From: CALXSC01 sp964493475
Lineage (GTDB): Bacteria; Pseudomonadota; Alphaproteobacteria; Rickettsiales; UBA1997
Reading direction: 5' to 3'
DNA: 5,745 bases
Assembly: GCA_964493475.1 (NCBI GenBank)
Contig: CAZBNS010000092.1
Span: forward strand, 1-5,745
Shown: piece after piece, positions 5,641 through 5,745 of the stretch
How the letters are laid out: the number at the start of each line of letters is the position of its first letter
How positions within the stretch are numbered: position 1 is the stretch's first letter
Translations under genes and position numbers: made by a program
The notes under the pieces: model-generated
Told to the model about the DNA's origin: nothing
Databases searched by the model: none
The model's input: only the letters and a program-made list of their open reading frames with translations

Positions 5641-5745
5641 CTTTCCTTTGTAGTTGTCATGTAGCTCCCCTTTGTCAACTCCGTTGACATTTCCCCTCAA
5701 GGATGGGAAAGATTAGTGTAGTGGCGAAGGCGGAGGGGAAAGATT
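5641..5745. repeat. GC-richer repeat patch with nested inverted and direct repeats, cut by window edge
   Basis: Three structures overlap. TGTCAAC (5673-5679) and GTTGACA (5683-5689) form a 7-bp perfect stem with loop TCC. TTTCCCCTC (5690-5698) is the exact reverse complement of GAGGGGAAA (5733-5741). GGGAAAGATT occurs twice (5705-5714 and 5736-5745), and 13 of 14 bases match if extended left. The patch is much richer in G and C than the flanking DNA and all six frames are short. It looks like a dispersed, mobile-type intergenic palindromic element rather than a gene; it may continue to the right. Confidence 0.65.

Noticed and set aside
5641..5745. Start or end of a protein-coding gene at the right edge
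   Set aside because: All frames on both strands are interrupted within a few dozen codons and none shows a recognisable peptide.

Overview
The window is very AT-rich and looks like a piece of chromosome from a fermentative, uncultured alphaproteobacterium, possibly host- or gut-associated. The lineage call rests mainly on the sensor kinase. From its N-terminal PRKIFYRFLLIIVLP stretch through the HAMP domain to its H-box (LAGISHDLRTPLTRMK), it follows the EnvZ-type kinases of Alphaproteobacteria. The lifestyle call rests on a complete pyruvate formate-lyase. Both are inferences from remembered family patterns, not from a database search.

Layout from left to right. Positions 1-135 hold repeats: two copies of a 32-bp unit at 39-bp period, then a palindromic element with a perfect 10-bp stem. 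Positions 136-268 are AT-rich with no convincing gene. Positions 269-1624 carry a leftward operon: a 194-aa Asn/Lys-rich protein of unknown function (1624 to 1040), which may be a degenerate MetW/methyltransferase-like protein; then, after 2 nt, a 216-aa serine carboxylesterase/phospholipase-type alpha/beta hydrolase (1037 to 387); then possibly a 55-codon ORF (436 to 269) that overlaps the hydrolase 3' end by 50 nt.

Positions 1625-1899 are a divergent intergenic region. It holds a -10 hexamer for the leftward operon, a good promoter candidate for pflB, and two copies of AAATGAAATG that each fall in the spacer of a putative promoter. Positions 1900-4119 encode complete PflB, with its CC catalytic pair and RVSGYAV glycyl-radical site intact. 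Neither a pflA activase gene nor a focA transporter gene lies in the window. After a weak terminator-like hairpin, 4254-5549 encodes the EnvZ-type kinase. It starts at GTG, has no visible Shine-Dalgarno, and has no response-regulator gene beside it here. Positions 5641-5745 are a markedly GC-richer repeat patch with nested inverted and direct repeats, running off the right edge.

Functionally this is a set of independent units rather than an evident new system: a small leftward operon of unclear purpose, anaerobic pyruvate cleavage, and an envelope/osmotic-type sensor kinase. The items most worth a second look are the unknown 194-aa protein, the overlapping 55-aa ORF, the unusual cysteine in a conserved PflB loop, the paired promoter motif and the two edge repeats.
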